Positions 1-9,524 are shown, numbered from the stretch's first letter. The stretch: 64,000 nt of DNA from Photobacterium lutimaris (GCF_003025555.1 NZ_PYMH01000001.1:1-64000), one strand, 5' to 3'. Translations and numbers: made by a program. Notes: generated from the sequence alone by a model not told the origin.

Positions 1-125
1 CTCACTGCTTTATAAGTTGCTGGGTGCCAATTGGTGCTCTCGTGAAGGCTTGAGCCTAGTGCGGTGAAAGTTGCACGCTGGGTTCTTAGAGGGACGACAC
101 TTGGTAACAGGTGTCGTCTACTCGA
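1..125 (+). mobile_element. 3' end of a group II intron (domains V and VI)
   Basis: Positions 52-85 fold as a canonical 34-nt domain V. The AGC catalytic triad is at 53-55. An 8-bp lower stem pairs 52-59 with 78-85, a two-base CG bulge lies at 76-77, and a GAAA tetraloop at 66-69 caps the upper stem. A second hairpin pairs 93-100 with 111-118 and fits domain VI, so the intron 3' boundary is near 121-125. A bulged branch-point A is not obvious in the domain VI stem. The intron body and any reverse transcriptase gene lie outside the window. The intron ends about 110 bp from the stop of the converging lyase gene. Confidence 0.8.
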
Positions 126-204
126 CAAAAACGAGTTAAAAAAGCAGGTTTATTAGCATTGTTATTTTAAGAACAGGCTTAATGCCGAGGGTATTGTGAA
201 TAAA

Positions 205-223
205 GGGGCAACATTATTGCCCC
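205..223 (-). terminator. Probable terminator of the first PL8 lyase gene
   Basis: A 7-bp stem (GGGGCAA/TTGCCCC) with a 5-nt loop lies just after the lyase stop codon. On the minus strand it is followed by TTTATT. The U-run is short, so termination may be partial. Confidence 0.55.
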
Positions 224-233
224 CTAATTATGG

Positions 234-3200
234 TTATAGCTTTGCTCTTCTTGCGGCCAATATGGCTAGTATGAGCAGGCCATAGGCAGAGCTGGTTCCG
301 CCGCTGCTGCCACCAGTGGCAGGTTGACCGGTGTTGCCATCGCCGTCTCCTCCATTGCCACCACCGCCGCTGTCACCTCCGCCGTTATCACCACTTCCGT
401 TTCCATCATTGCCGCCATCTTGGCTCAAGGCGACGTTGACCGCTTGGCCGAATAGGCTTGAAACCGTCACAACGGTATTGTTGCCTTGGTAGTAGTAGCT
501 GATCCCCTGGGTATCGACATCCCATTTCCCGGCCAGCTCAATGCGAATCGAGACCGGCTGGGTGGGGGCGTCATCTTCACCGATGTTGAGCGTCAATGAG
601 GAGACGCTGAGTGACATCTCTTTTTTATCCTGCAGCACCAGCAGTTGGCTTGCACTATCCAGGTGTTTTACCGGTCCTTGTGTAAAATCGGTAGCCGCAA
701 AGCTGGTGTAACCGTATAGGTTGTTAGCACGGTCATTAATGATGTGCCCGTTTGGGGTACGCTCGAGGGTACTAAACCGAGGTGTTGTGGCAAACGCACT
801 GGCGAGGCTGGCCATCTCGGCAGGCGTGGTATCCATGACCATGACATATTGGTAGCTGGCATTGTTGGGCGCAGCGCCGTGATCTATCCATGCTGAGGAA
901 AACTGCCCGCTAGTGTCTGCCTTGGTCTTGTTGTGGCGAGACTGCTGGGTGCCGCGGCGGACTTTCACCTTGCCAGCTTCGATCAAGTAATAGCCAACCC
1001 CGTTGTCATCAATGATCCAGTCGCCGCTGTTTAGCTCGGTGTTAAAGGTCGCGGCGTCATGGTGCTGGCCGTTGATCCAAATACCTGTCGTTTGCGGCGT
1101 AATTGCCAGCTGGAACAGGGTCGTTTCGGTAGCATTATGGCCGTCTTGGTTGCTGATCCCGTTGCCGGTCAGGTACAGCTGGTTGCCAGCGGCGAGCACA
1201 TGCTTTTCAGCGACAAAAGTGGGCTCAAACTGGGCGAGGTTTTGCGGTGCCTTGTGCTTGAAACTGAACAGGGTATAGCGGTTGTCGAACGTGGTAGCCC
1301 CGCTCAAGCCCTCATCGGATCGCACCATGACAGTGGAAGACTTCGGGCTTTCAAGCTGATCATAGTCAAGGTGAATGGTGGTGGCACCGGGGTTGCGGTT
1401 CCAGTCCCAGCCGTCTTGCTGATAGCCACTGTCGACCGGGTTGCCTTCAGGCATAACGTGGACGCTGCCGTGACTTTGGTAGCGGCCGTAGCGGTTGTCG
1501 TTGGTATAGATTTCTGCCGACCAGACATCTTGATTGTAGCCTTTGATAACGGCCATGTTGTCACCGCTGCGGTGGACCGCAAATGCCCCCCCGTTGAAGC
1601 TCCAGCTACCTTGTGGCAGCAGAGCGGGCTCAACCTCCTCACCAAAAATAGCCTTGCTCTGCGCTTGGCTGTAACCACCGACTTGCAGGTGAATGGCGGC
1701 GAGGGTGTGATCCAATACCGGATAGCTCTTGGCCAGCCATTTGATGCCATTGTTGTAGCGACCGACACTGAGATCCGTAAACGGGTGGCGGCCTGAGAGG
1801 GCGAGGGGCACATACGGGTTGCTGTAGTGCCAACCGGCCACCATGGCATTTTTCAGCTTGTCCATTGCTTCAGCGCTGACGCCATATTCAGTGCCTTTGA
1901 GCATGTAAATAACATGGGCAGCGTGATCAAACGCTGGGAAGGCATAGCCGGGGTAGTGGCCGTGATGACGCCAGGCGGTCCCATCGTTACGCAGCCCGTC
2001 GTGGGTGCCTGGTGGGGTTTGAGCCAGTGCGCCGGAAAAGAAAGTGCTGAACTTATGCAGTAGGGCGACACGCTCCTGATCATCAGGATTGAGCAGTAAC
2101 AACGCGAGGTGCTGGCGCGACAGGGTGTTGAAGTAATCCAGGTTAGAGCTGTCTGGCCGCAATGCCATATCAAAACTTTCTTTGAACTCGCGGGAATACC
2201 ACAGCAGGGCTTGGTATACCGGTGCCAGCAGGTGACCGGAGGCCAAAGGCTGCTCCATCATCAGCGCAGAAATATACCACCACCGTCCGCTATACCCCCA
2301 GTGGTGGGTCGTGACAAGGCTGCTGCCATAGGTATAGCCTTGATCCAGCAAATGCTCCGTCATCAATAGATACATTTCTGCGATTCGAACCCTTTCGCTG
2401 ACGAAGGCAGCGTGGTGATAGGCTTTGCCGAGATCTAACATCAGCTCTGCGTAGCCGGAGAGCTTATCGCCATTGCTGTCGCTCTCGCCAAGCACGGCAT
2501 ATTGGTCAAAGTCTTGTTTGTCGGCTGCCGAAAGGTGGCTGGGTTGGTAGATGACTTGTTGTTTGTCGGTAATGATATGGCGACCAGAGATGACGCCCTG
2601 CGGGCTTTTTTCAATGTTAAATTGGGCAAAGCGTGACTCTAGGCTGTCAATCGAGCCGGGATTGCCGGAAAACTCGTCGATCAGGGTTGCTTTGATCTGC
2701 TCGGCATCATCCAGTTCGGCTTGGCTGACTGCCGGCAAGGGTGAGCTCAAGTCAAAGTCAATTTCAGGTACGTCATAGCGGGTTGTGATCTGATTATCTG
2801 ACCACTGATAGCGGTTGTCATCAATTGAAACCATAACGCGGTCGATGATCACCGAGCCGCTGGCAACGCCCCTTGGTGCCTGGAAGCGCAGTTGCTGGAG
2901 ATCCATTGTTGCAGCGTGGGAGCCGCTGCTAGCAAGGTTGAAGTCATTGTTGAGCGAGACGCCGACAGCGCGCCAGCCGGTGAAGTTTAGGTTGACCGGA
3001 AACTCGTCGGTAAAGCTGGTGGCGTTCCCCAGCTTTATGCGTAAATCTTTGTCTTGCGCAGTGTCGTTGTAGATCCAGAAAGACAATACTTGGGTATAGC
3101 CGCTATAAACCCCTTTGGCATCGTTGGCCTGTTGGTCGCTCAATCGTGGAAAGTGACGTTTAAGGGTGATTGAGGCATCGGCCTGATCCCACGACCATGC

Positions 3201-3413
3201 GAGCGCTTGGTCACCCATTATGGCTCGCTCTGTGGTGAGGGTTGTGCCTTGGCCGCTTAAATCATTGGGTAACGTGCTGGCTTCAAAGCTTTCTATATGG
3301 GCGGTGAGTCCGGTATTGGCCTGGGTTGTCGGGGCCCATAATGCTGCGGCGACGCATAGTGACAGTATCTGGATAGCTCCCGGTAGGGGACGGGAGAGGG
3401 GATGTGTTTTCAT
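234..3413 (-). CDS. Secreted chondroitin ABC-type lyase (PL8) with GlyGly-CTERM
   Basis: A 1059-residue polysaccharide lyase of family 8, closest in motif layout to chondroitin sulfate ABC lyases. These cleave the hexosaminidic-uronic acid bond of chondroitin, dermatan or hyaluronan by beta-elimination, giving 4,5-unsaturated disaccharides. The predicted catalytic set is His483, Tyr490 (within RHHGHYPGY), Arg542 (SGRHPF) and Glu634 (WSAEIY). Spacing is almost identical to the His501/Tyr508/Arg560/Glu653 set of Proteus chondroitinase ABC I. A signal peptide occupies about residues 1-32. The C-terminus is a Gly/Asn/Asp-rich linker, then GG, a hydrophobic helix and Arg-Arg. This is a GlyGly-CTERM signal, expected to be processed by rhombosortase after type II secretion. 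The start is ATG at 3413 because AGGAAC lies upstream; an upstream extension would lack both signal peptide and ribosome site. It follows the lipoprotein gene on the same strand. Confidence 0.9.
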   Translation of the reverse strand: MKTHPLSRPLPGAIQILSLCVAAALWAPTTQANTGLTAHIESFEASTLPNDLSGQGTTLTTERAIMGDQALAWSWDQADASITLKRHFPRLSDQQANDAKGVYSGYTQVLSFWIYNDTAQDKDLRIKLGNATSFTDEFPVNLNFTGWRAVGVSLNNDFNLASSGSHAATMDLQQLRFQAPRGVASGSVIIDRVMVSIDDNRYQWSDNQITTRYDVPEIDFDLSSPLPAVSQAELDDAEQIKATLIDEFSGNPGSIDSLESRFAQFNIEKSPQGVISGRHIITDKQQVIYQPSHLSAADKQDFDQYAVLGESDSNGDKLSGYAELMLDLGKAYHHAAFVSERVRIAEMYLLMTEHLLDQGYTYGSSLVTTHHWGYSGRWWYISALMMEQPLASGHLLAPVYQALLWYSREFKESFDMALRPDSSNLDYFNTLSRQHLALLLLNPDDQERVALLHKFSTFFSGALAQTPPGTHDGLRNDGTAWRHHGHYPGYAFPAFDHAAHVIYMLKGTEYGVSAEAMDKLKNAMVAGWHYSNPYVPLALSGRHPFTDLSVGRYNNGIKWLAKSYPVLDHTLAAIHLQVGGYSQAQSKAIFGEEVEPALLPQGSWSFNGGAFAVHRSGDNMAVIKGYNQDVWSAEIYTNDNRYGRYQSHGSVHVMPEGNPVDSGYQQDGWDWNRNPGATTIHLDYDQLESPKSSTVMVRSDEGLSGATTFDNRYTLFSFKHKAPQNLAQFEPTFVAEKHVLAAGNQLYLTGNGISNQDGHNATETTLFQLAITPQTTGIWINGQHHDAATFNTELNSGDWIIDDNGVGYYLIEAGKVKVRRGTQQSRHNKTKADTSGQFSSAWIDHGAAPNNASYQYVMVMDTTPAEMASLASAFATTPRFSTLERTPNGHIINDRANNLYGYTSFAATDFTQGPVKHLDSASQLLVLQDKKEMSLSVSSLTLNIGEDDAPTQPVSIRIELAGKWDVDTQGISYYYQGNNTVVTVSSLFGQAVNVALSQDGGNDGNGSGDNGGGDSGGGGNGGDGDGNTGQPATGGSSGGTSSAYGLLILAILAARRAKL

Positions 3414-3468
3414 TATTATTGTTCCTAGATGAAGAAGGGATGGCGCTGGCCATCCCTGTCGTTTTTGC

Positions 3469-5829
3469 TTAGCCTGCCGCGCGGATACAGGTAACAAAGC
3501 GGCCGTTACCGACGGCGTTGTTGCCTGATGAGCCGCTGTCGTAGAACTTAACTGAGTTAGCTTGCTCTAGGTTGGCGTTGGGCTTGGTTGCACTCCAGAA
3601 AGGGGTATTGCCTGCACTGTTTGTTACCCAACCAAATACTGGAGAGGCCGTATCTTGCAGGTTGCCCACGAGCCCTTGGCCGACGACCTGATCTTTGGTG
3701 TTGTAGATATTGGCCAGTTTGATGAGGTAGGTATTTACATCATCAACAGGGAGTTGGTTCCCCTGACCGTCAAAGGCATTTGGTGTGTAAGCACTGTCAC
3801 TGCGGCTTGCCGGTAGGAACCAGGTGCTACTATCTTCTGGCTGTTGCTTATAAAGGTTAAGGCACACTTCCAGGCCTGGTTTCGTGCCGTCAGTGTGTTC
3901 CAGTTTTAGGCTCGCCCAGTCAATGCCCATTGCTGACTGGCTGTAATGGGCTTTTGGCATTAGCGGGCCGAAGTCACTGTCTGAGCCCGTTTCCATCTCT
4001 GCGATGGACAGCGGACGATGGTAAACGGCCCCTTTGAAGGTCACTTCACGAACCGGTTCAATAGCACGCAGGCTAAAGTCATCTTTGTTATAGAGCACCC
4101 CTCCGCTGACACCCGGTTGTGCAGATGCTAACAGGCATTGCTCGGCGGCTTCATCGGTGGTTACACACAATTGAACATCTTTACCGACATAATGGGCGGC
4201 ATTAACGGTGCTGTCATTGACCACGCCTTGGCGCAATGCTTGGTCCCAGTCGGCATCGTCTATCATGCCGTTGTTATTGCCCTGTGTGCTTTCAAATTCT
4301 GGGGTAATGTGGGCCAAGACATCATGTCCGATGCTATAAACGGATGCCGTTGCTTTTTCTGTTTTGGCGGTATCACCGGCAGGGCCATCGGTGCTGGTCG
4401 TATCCACTTTCCATGAAAATTGTGGGTTGGTATAGCCGAAGGTTTCCGCTTCGAGGTTTTGCCCGAACTCCAGTTTGCCACTGATACGGATACCAAAAGT
4501 ATCCATGGCCGGTGAGCACTGCTCTGCGCCTGTTTGGCTATCGGTCGCTTTAGGTGTCACACAGTAGGTTAGGGATTGGCCTAATTGCTGTTCGCCAATA
4601 GTCAGATCACAAGCTTGGCCGGTGGTGCAGGTTGCGCTGGCAATGACTTGGTCACCGGCCTTCCACACGGCCTTCGAATCATCGGCGGCACCTGAGCTTG
4701 ATGGCTGATACTGGTAACTGCCGGTTAGTGTATCGCCGACTTGGGCGAGCTGAACATCACCGTCGCTGGTGACAACACCAAGGGTGATGGTTGGAACGTC
4801 GCCGACCGGCTCTGTCACATCGGTAATTGGGTCGGCACAGGTTTCGTTTCCTTGGGTCGGTAGGCCAGTTGCCGCGACCGGGGTAACACAAAATTCAACG
4901 CTGGCACCTTTATCACTTGCGGCCAGGGTATAAGTTGATGCGGTTTCGCCAGGCAGTTCGACACCGTCTCGCTTCCAGCTCCGCTGAGACTGGCCTTCTT
5001 TGTCGTTATCTGCATCTTCATAGCTGTACTGCCCGGTGATGACCGAACCCACGGTGTGATCGCCCGACGTTGTCACATCCGTCGCAACAGGGGCTGAGCC
5101 TGTTTTCGGCTTGACGGCAGCCGTCGCTTCCGAACAAGCCTGATCGCCCGTTACTGGGTAGTTAGGTAAAGCATCCGGGTTTTCTGAAATAGGGGTAACG
5201 CAAAACTGGATAGAGATACCTTCTTGGGTGGCTGTAAGGGTGAAGCCTTGCTGGTTAGCGCCATCAATGTCTTTGCCATTGCTCTTCCAGACAAACTGGC
5301 TAACGGCTTCTGTATCGCCGTCAGGATCACTGTAGGTGTAGTCACCTGTCAGGGTATCACCGACGGTCGGCTCCATGTTGTCGATAGAGACATTGTCCGC
5401 CTGGGGCTTTTCGCCGGCACCACTCTGTACGTTAACCGACGCCGAACACTTTTCTTCCCCAATGATATTCACGTTACCTTCCGCGGCTGGGGTAACACAG
5501 AAGTAGACATTCTGACCGAACTCACTATCCGCCAGGGCAAGTGTCTGGCTGTCACCGAGAACCTTGTCATTGCTTGTGTCTTCGTCTGCATCTGCCTGAC
5601 GCCACTGGTATTGGCTTTCACCTTCAGGTCGCGGTGAGTAGTTGGGGTCGGTAAACGAGTATTTACCTGTCAACGTTGAGCCGACAAGTGCGTCCCCGCT
5701 GATAGCAACCGAGGAAGCAATCGGCGCTTTGAAATCTTGTCCGTTATTGCCTTGTGCGGGATTTTCACTGTCGGAATTACAGCCAGCTAATACTGTTGCG
5801 ATGGCCAATGCGCAATATCTGAGTTTCAT
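3469..5829 (-). CDS. Surface lipoprotein with tandem cysteine-bearing Ig-like repeats
   Basis: A 786-residue lipoprotein with lipobox LAGC, so the mature N-terminal Cys is near residue 17. At least four repeats of about 95 residues follow. Each has a pattern like VGDTLTG-Y-Y-D/P, an SQ..W core, and a CVTP motif followed about 15 residues later by a second Cys, suggesting one disulfide per repeat. A fifth, weaker CVTT...QC unit is present. The C-terminal 200 residues end in FWSAT...FVTCIR, resembling the DUF1566/Lcl C-terminal fold. The function is not known. Position upstream of, and co-directional with, a GAG lyase suggests a substrate-binding or adhesion role at the cell surface. The start at 5829 is preferred to the in-frame ATG at 5841 because GGAA lies just upstream and the signal peptide begins there. 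Confidence 0.7.
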   Translation of the reverse strand: MKLRYCALAIATVLAGCNSDSENPAQGNNGQDFKAPIASSVAISGDALVGSTLTGKYSFTDPNYSPRPEGESQYQWRQADADEDTSNDKVLGDSQTLALADSEFGQNVYFCVTPAAEGNVNIIGEEKCSASVNVQSGAGEKPQADNVSIDNMEPTVGDTLTGDYTYSDPDGDTEAVSQFVWKSNGKDIDGANQQGFTLTATQEGISIQFCVTPISENPDALPNYPVTGDQACSEATAAVKPKTGSAPVATDVTTSGDHTVGSVITGQYSYEDADNDKEGQSQRSWKRDGVELPGETASTYTLAASDKGASVEFCVTPVAATGLPTQGNETCADPITDVTEPVGDVPTITLGVVTSDGDVQLAQVGDTLTGSYQYQPSSSGAADDSKAVWKAGDQVIASATCTTGQACDLTIGEQQLGQSLTYCVTPKATDSQTGAEQCSPAMDTFGIRISGKLEFGQNLEAETFGYTNPQFSWKVDTTSTDGPAGDTAKTEKATASVYSIGHDVLAHITPEFESTQGNNNGMIDDADWDQALRQGVVNDSTVNAAHYVGKDVQLCVTTDEAAEQCLLASAQPGVSGGVLYNKDDFSLRAIEPVREVTFKGAVYHRPLSIAEMETGSDSDFGPLMPKAHYSQSAMGIDWASLKLEHTDGTKPGLEVCLNLYKQQPEDSSTWFLPASRSDSAYTPNAFDGQGNQLPVDDVNTYLIKLANIYNTKDQVVGQGLVGNLQDTASPVFGWVTNSAGNTPFWSATKPNANLEQANSVKFYDSGSSGNNAVGNGRFVTCIRAAG

Positions 5830-6322
5830 ATTTCCATCCATGCAGAGTGAATTGCTTTGAAAGTAAGATGAAAGCCTAGGCTTTCGTTTTCTTTTGCATT
5901 GAGGTGAGTCTAAAGGGTAAAACTTGAACAGTGAATGCTTTCAATTGCTTTTGTTTTCAAAGTGTGATTCAGCTTTGGTTTTCGTTGTTAGAAAGGTTAA
6001 TAGTGCTATATAGGTATGACAATTGATGTTGATTCAATAATTTCGGTATATACCATCAGTTTCATTGATGGTTTAACGTCTGGCTTGTTTCGTTTTTTCA
6101 TCTGTTTTTCCATGTTAGGAAAAACGCGAAAGTTTGATTTGTGTTTTTGTTTTCTTTCGTTTGTTTTCGTAACTTTGCCCTTCATCACAGTTGCGATTAG
6201 AAAATAAACGTAATATCCAACTCGTCAATAGTGGCATTGAAATGCTATGGAAAGCAGCAGGACGAATAAAAATTTACGGCTGCTAATTGGATGATATTAA
6301 GTGGAAGGGCATTAGCATCGTT
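5830..6322. promoter_or_regulatory. Divergent control region with T-rich AgaR-like boxes
   Basis: This gene-free A+T-rich interval separates the lipoprotein/lyase operon (leftward) from the porin/autotransporter/lyase operon (rightward). It contains a 16-bp perfect palindrome at 5870-5885 (GAAAGCCTAGGCTTTC). It also holds several related T-rich boxes: CTTTCGTTTTCTTTTG at 5881-5896, a variant near 5938-5960, and one near 6150-6172. They resemble the published E. coli AgaR consensus, a repeated TTTC/TTT pattern, which fits N-acetylgalactosamine control. The regulator gene is not in the window. The operator assignment is inference. Confidence 0.5.
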
Positions 6323-7249
6323 ATGAAAACAGGATTGAGACCAACGTCGAGGGTTGTTTTGTGTGCAGTACTGGTTGCTGCAAGTATTCCTATGGTCGCA
6401 CAAGCCGCTAAGGTGAATGCAACCTTGAGTTACGAGTCAGGGGATTACGGCAGTGATTATGACTATGCTGGCCCAAGGCTGGACATGAATATTAACCCCG
6501 ATGGTTCTAACTGGTATTTCGACTTGGGCTATCGTAACCGGACGCACGATAGCAAGCAGGTCTATACCCGAGCAGAAATTCAGGCGTCATACCGGTTCCG
6601 GTTTGACGGTGGGTGGATTCAACCTAGCTTCAAAGTGAGACAGGATGTGACCAACTATGACAGTGGTTCTCGCCTGACCAATGACATTTACAGTAACGAA
6701 ACCAAGTATATCTTTGACCTCAGCGATAAGTGGTCACTATGGGGTGAAGCGCAGTTTGGCCTGGAGCGTCAGGAGGATAAGAATGTCAGTGGTACGGTAC
6801 GCGACAGTGATTATCTGGCGTGGGAAATCGAACCGGGGGTTCGTTATAACCTGACATCAAACCAGCGTTTAACCCTGTCTTACTACAACACGGGTAAGCG
6901 CAGTGATAAAGGGGAAACTTGGGGCCTGACCGATCATACCTACAACCAGCAAGCGCGTCTGTACTACTACTGGAATACTCCAATTGGCTTGGTGGTCTCA
7001 CCGTACGTGCGTTACGCATTGGGCTACGGCGAGAGTTCGGCCTGGTATGACAGCGCTTACTACGATGAAACCAAAACCCAGAGCAAAGTGTCCCGCTATG
7101 CCATACAACTGGCCTACCCACTGACCGATTATCTGCGTATCCAAGCGGAATATTACATCGAGGATGTGGAGTACAAGGAAGGCTTCACCATGGGCAAGGA
7201 AGACTCTCAAGTTAAATATCTCAAACTCGGTGCCCGAGTGAGTTTCTAA
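6323..7249 (+). CDS. OmpG/KdgM-like outer-membrane oligosaccharide porin
   Basis: A 308-residue protein with a signal peptide ending in AQA-AKV, then alternating amphipathic strands rich in Tyr, Trp and Asp. It terminates in the aromatic C-terminal signature ...LGARVSF needed for BAM insertion. Length and spacing fit a 14-strand OmpG-type or related oligogalacturonate-porin barrel. Expected role: passage of charged unsaturated oligosaccharides across the outer membrane. The ATG at 6323 is chosen because the signal peptide starts there; the longer reading begins with TTG and adds 12 polar residues. It is the first gene of the rightward GAG operon, 44 bp ahead of the autotransporter gene, and probably shares the control region at 5830-6322. 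Specificity for chondroitin fragments is inferred from neighbours. Confidence 0.75.
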   Translation: MKTGLRPTSRVVLCAVLVAASIPMVAQAAKVNATLSYESGDYGSDYDYAGPRLDMNINPDGSNWYFDLGYRNRTHDSKQVYTRAEIQASYRFRFDGGWIQPSFKVRQDVTNYDSGSRLTNDIYSNETKYIFDLSDKWSLWGEAQFGLERQEDKNVSGTVRDSDYLAWEIEPGVRYNLTSNQRLTLSYYNTGKRSDKGETWGLTDHTYNQQARLYYYWNTPIGLVVSPYVRYALGYGESSAWYDSAYYDETKTQSKVSRYAIQLAYPLTDYLRIQAEYYIEDVEYKEGFTMGKEDSQVKYLKLGARVSF

Positions 7250-7293
7250 TTGTCCTTTTCATCTAATAAAACAATTTCTTGAGAGTATTTGAT

Positions 7294-9495
7294 ATGCAAA
7301 TTATTCCAGTTTCTCAGCGTACAACGTTATCGCTGCTCATCGCTTCGTGCCTGATGTCTCCGCTGGCGGCTAATGCCGCAGATTGTCCGGAAAATACGGT
7401 CTGTGAAACCGTGGTAAAAACCGACGGTGATACCAGTTATAGCGGTGGCGACATCTTGGTTGCTAACGGTAACGGCCTTGAATACCAAGGGGGCGGCACC
7501 GCTTTTTCCAACCTGTATTTAAAAAACAATATCCGTGTTTCCGGTGAAGGGGCGAGCGGTATTTATGTGGATGCGGATTCAGTGTTTACCGGTAACCTGA
7601 ATATTGAAGGTAGTCAGGTTGTGAGTGAAAACGGCACCGGGATCAAAATCGACGGTGATTTTGAGCAGGGTACTCCTACCAACCCGAACCGGGGGATCTA
7701 CATCAAAGACGGTGGCTTGGTTAGCGGTGGCGACAGTGCCATCGACTTTAGCGCCAGCTCTAGTTCAGTGCGTATCGATGTCAACGGTACGATTAAAGGC
7801 GATATTAAAGGTAACGGGGTTGAAGGTAACAAAATCAACTTTGGCTACCAAGGCGGTGCCGGTAAGGATGCCACCTTTGATGGCAACAGTATCACTGGGG
7901 TCGACAAGATTGAAAACTACGGCAACCTGACGATTATTGGTCAGGATCAGACCATTGTTTGGGAAGCGGACTATACCAACAAAGCTGATGCGTCGATGGA
8001 GTTCAAGGTCGGTGACAATAGTGACTTGAATGATCCGATTTTGCTGGTAACCGGTAAGACGACGTTCAATGAAAACAGTACCGTGGCTTTCTCGTACACC
8101 GGCAGCAACGTCAATGACTTGCTTGGTCAAGATGTGGTGCTACTGGAATCAGAGGGCGGGATCACCGGTGGCGAGAACGTGACGGTGGAAGCCGGTGAGG
8201 GATTTGATAACGCGGAGTCGTTTGATACTTCACCATTACTTACGGTGGACGAGTCTTGGCTGGAGCAAACCCCGCCTGATGTAAACGGTGGAGTGGACGG
8301 TGATCAGCTCATTGCCCGCTATGCCATCAACTATGAGGGCGGTGACGAGTTTGTCGGGCAGGCTGCACAAGGCGGCGCGAATTCCGGTGAGGTCGTTGTT
8401 GCGGACTACATGGTCAACTACGCCTTGGATCAGCATAACAAAACGGGATCGGACGAATCTGGTGAACTGCTTGCACTATTGGCGTCTTCTGGTTCGGATG
8501 CTGAAGCCACGGCGAAGCTGGCTGACGAACTGACGCCGGATGCCGAAGGTAGCGAAGTCCGTGCCGCGATGCTGGTGGTCGATAAAATGCGTAGCCATGT
8601 TGATGATCGCACCAATGTATTGCGTAACGAAAGCCACTTGGGTAATGCCCACAACGGCTGGAACGCTTGGTCGAGCTTGTTGCTTGGCTACGGCAGTCAA
8701 AGCAGCGGTGATATTCACGGTTATGATCTGAACACCTATGGGATCAACGTGGGTATCGATCGGGTATTCGACAGCGAGAAGCTGCTGGGTTTCTCTTTTG
8801 CTTATGCCCGCTCTAACTCTGATATCAAAGACACCGGTAATAGCAAAGATATCGACAGCCTGCAGGGGATGATCTATGCCGGTTGGTTCAACGAGCGCTA
8901 CTTTATCGACGGTAACGTCAACATTGGTACCAACACCATTGATAGTACTCGCTCAATCGGGACATCCACCGGCTATGAAGGCAACACCCAAGCCAAAGCG
9001 ACATACGATGCGAACCAAGTGGGATACCAGGTCATGGCCGGGATGAAGTTCGACTTGGATATGGTGAAGATTGAACCTCGGGTTGCCTATAACTATCAGT
9101 GGCTGCGGATAGAAGATTACAACGAGACCGGATCGCCTGCGAGTCTCAAGTACGACCGTACTTCCTATTCAGTTAAGCAGTTGGGGGCCGGGGTAACCGC
9201 ATTCAACACTTACGATATGGCCTACGGCCAGTTTACCCCGTTGTTCTCGCTCATGGCGTATTTCGATATGGATGACGATGAGAGGATCCGTGAAAGTGCG
9301 GCACTGACCATGGATGCGTCTACCGATCGTTTTGTGATTTATGGCGATGCAGTCGGCGGCGATATTATCGAAGCCAAATTCAATGCCAACCTCAACATGG
9401 GCAAAGGGCTGAGTGTGACAACCGGCCTGACTTACTACCAGCGTGATGACTATAAGGAAGGCTTCTTAGGCCTGGCTGTTTCTAAACGTTTCTAA
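7294..9495 (+). CDS. Autotransporter (type Va) with beta-helix-like passenger
   Basis: A 733-residue protein. A signal peptide ends near AANAADC. Passenger residues of about 30-440 are Gly/Asn/Asp-rich with repetitive short strands (NGTIKG, DGNSITG, ENYGNL), typical of a right-handed beta-helix. The C-terminal 280 residues form an autotransporter barrel (AWSSLLLGYG onward, final SKRF with terminal Phe). The ATG at 7294 follows GAGAG by 8 nt; an in-frame TTG at 7279 is less likely. No protease or lyase motif is seen in the passenger, so it may be a surface adhesin or GAG-binding protein. Finding one between a porin and a lyase is unusual for a polysaccharide-use locus. Confidence 0.8.
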   Translation: MQIIPVSQRTTLSLLIASCLMSPLAANAADCPENTVCETVVKTDGDTSYSGGDILVANGNGLEYQGGGTAFSNLYLKNNIRVSGEGASGIYVDADSVFTGNLNIEGSQVVSENGTGIKIDGDFEQGTPTNPNRGIYIKDGGLVSGGDSAIDFSASSSSVRIDVNGTIKGDIKGNGVEGNKINFGYQGGAGKDATFDGNSITGVDKIENYGNLTIIGQDQTIVWEADYTNKADASMEFKVGDNSDLNDPILLVTGKTTFNENSTVAFSYTGSNVNDLLGQDVVLLESEGGITGGENVTVEAGEGFDNAESFDTSPLLTVDESWLEQTPPDVNGGVDGDQLIARYAINYEGGDEFVGQAAQGGANSGEVVVADYMVNYALDQHNKTGSDESGELLALLASSGSDAEATAKLADELTPDAEGSEVRAAMLVVDKMRSHVDDRTNVLRNESHLGNAHNGWNAWSSLLLGYGSQSSGDIHGYDLNTYGINVGIDRVFDSEKLLGFSFAYARSNSDIKDTGNSKDIDSLQGMIYAGWFNERYFIDGNVNIGTNTIDSTRSIGTSTGYEGNTQAKATYDANQVGYQVMAGMKFDLDMVKIEPRVAYNYQWLRIEDYNETGSPASLKYDRTSYSVKQLGAGVTAFNTYDMAYGQFTPLFSLMAYFDMDDDERIRESAALTMDASTDRFVIYGDAVGGDIIEAKFNANLNMGKGLSVTTGLTYYQRDDYKEGFLGLAVSKRF

Positions 9496-9506
9496 GTGCT
9501 AAGAAG

Positions 9507-9524
9507 ACGGGCGGCGACGCCCGT
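9507..9524 (+). other. Intercistronic hairpin
   Basis: A perfect 7-bp stem (ACGGGCG/CGCCCGT) with a GCGA loop lies between the autotransporter and the second lyase. No U-run follows, so it is more likely an mRNA-stabilising or processing element than a terminator. Confidence 0.4.

Noticed and set aside
1059..1796. 245-codon open frame antisense to the first PL8 lyase
   Set aside because: It is a shadow of the lyase frame in moderate-GC DNA. The lyase has signal peptide, catalytic residues and sorting signal; the antisense frame has none.
234..3413. Possible heparinase or hyaluronate lyase assignment for the PL8 genes
   Set aside because: His, Tyr, Arg and Glu spacing matches chondroitin ABC lyases much better; heparinase families have different folds. 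Hyaluronan as an additional substrate cannot be excluded.
6006..6207. Short open frames on both strands in the porin control region
   Set aside because: About 60 codons of low-complexity Phe/Ser/Lys residues from T-rich regulatory DNA; no ribosome sites.
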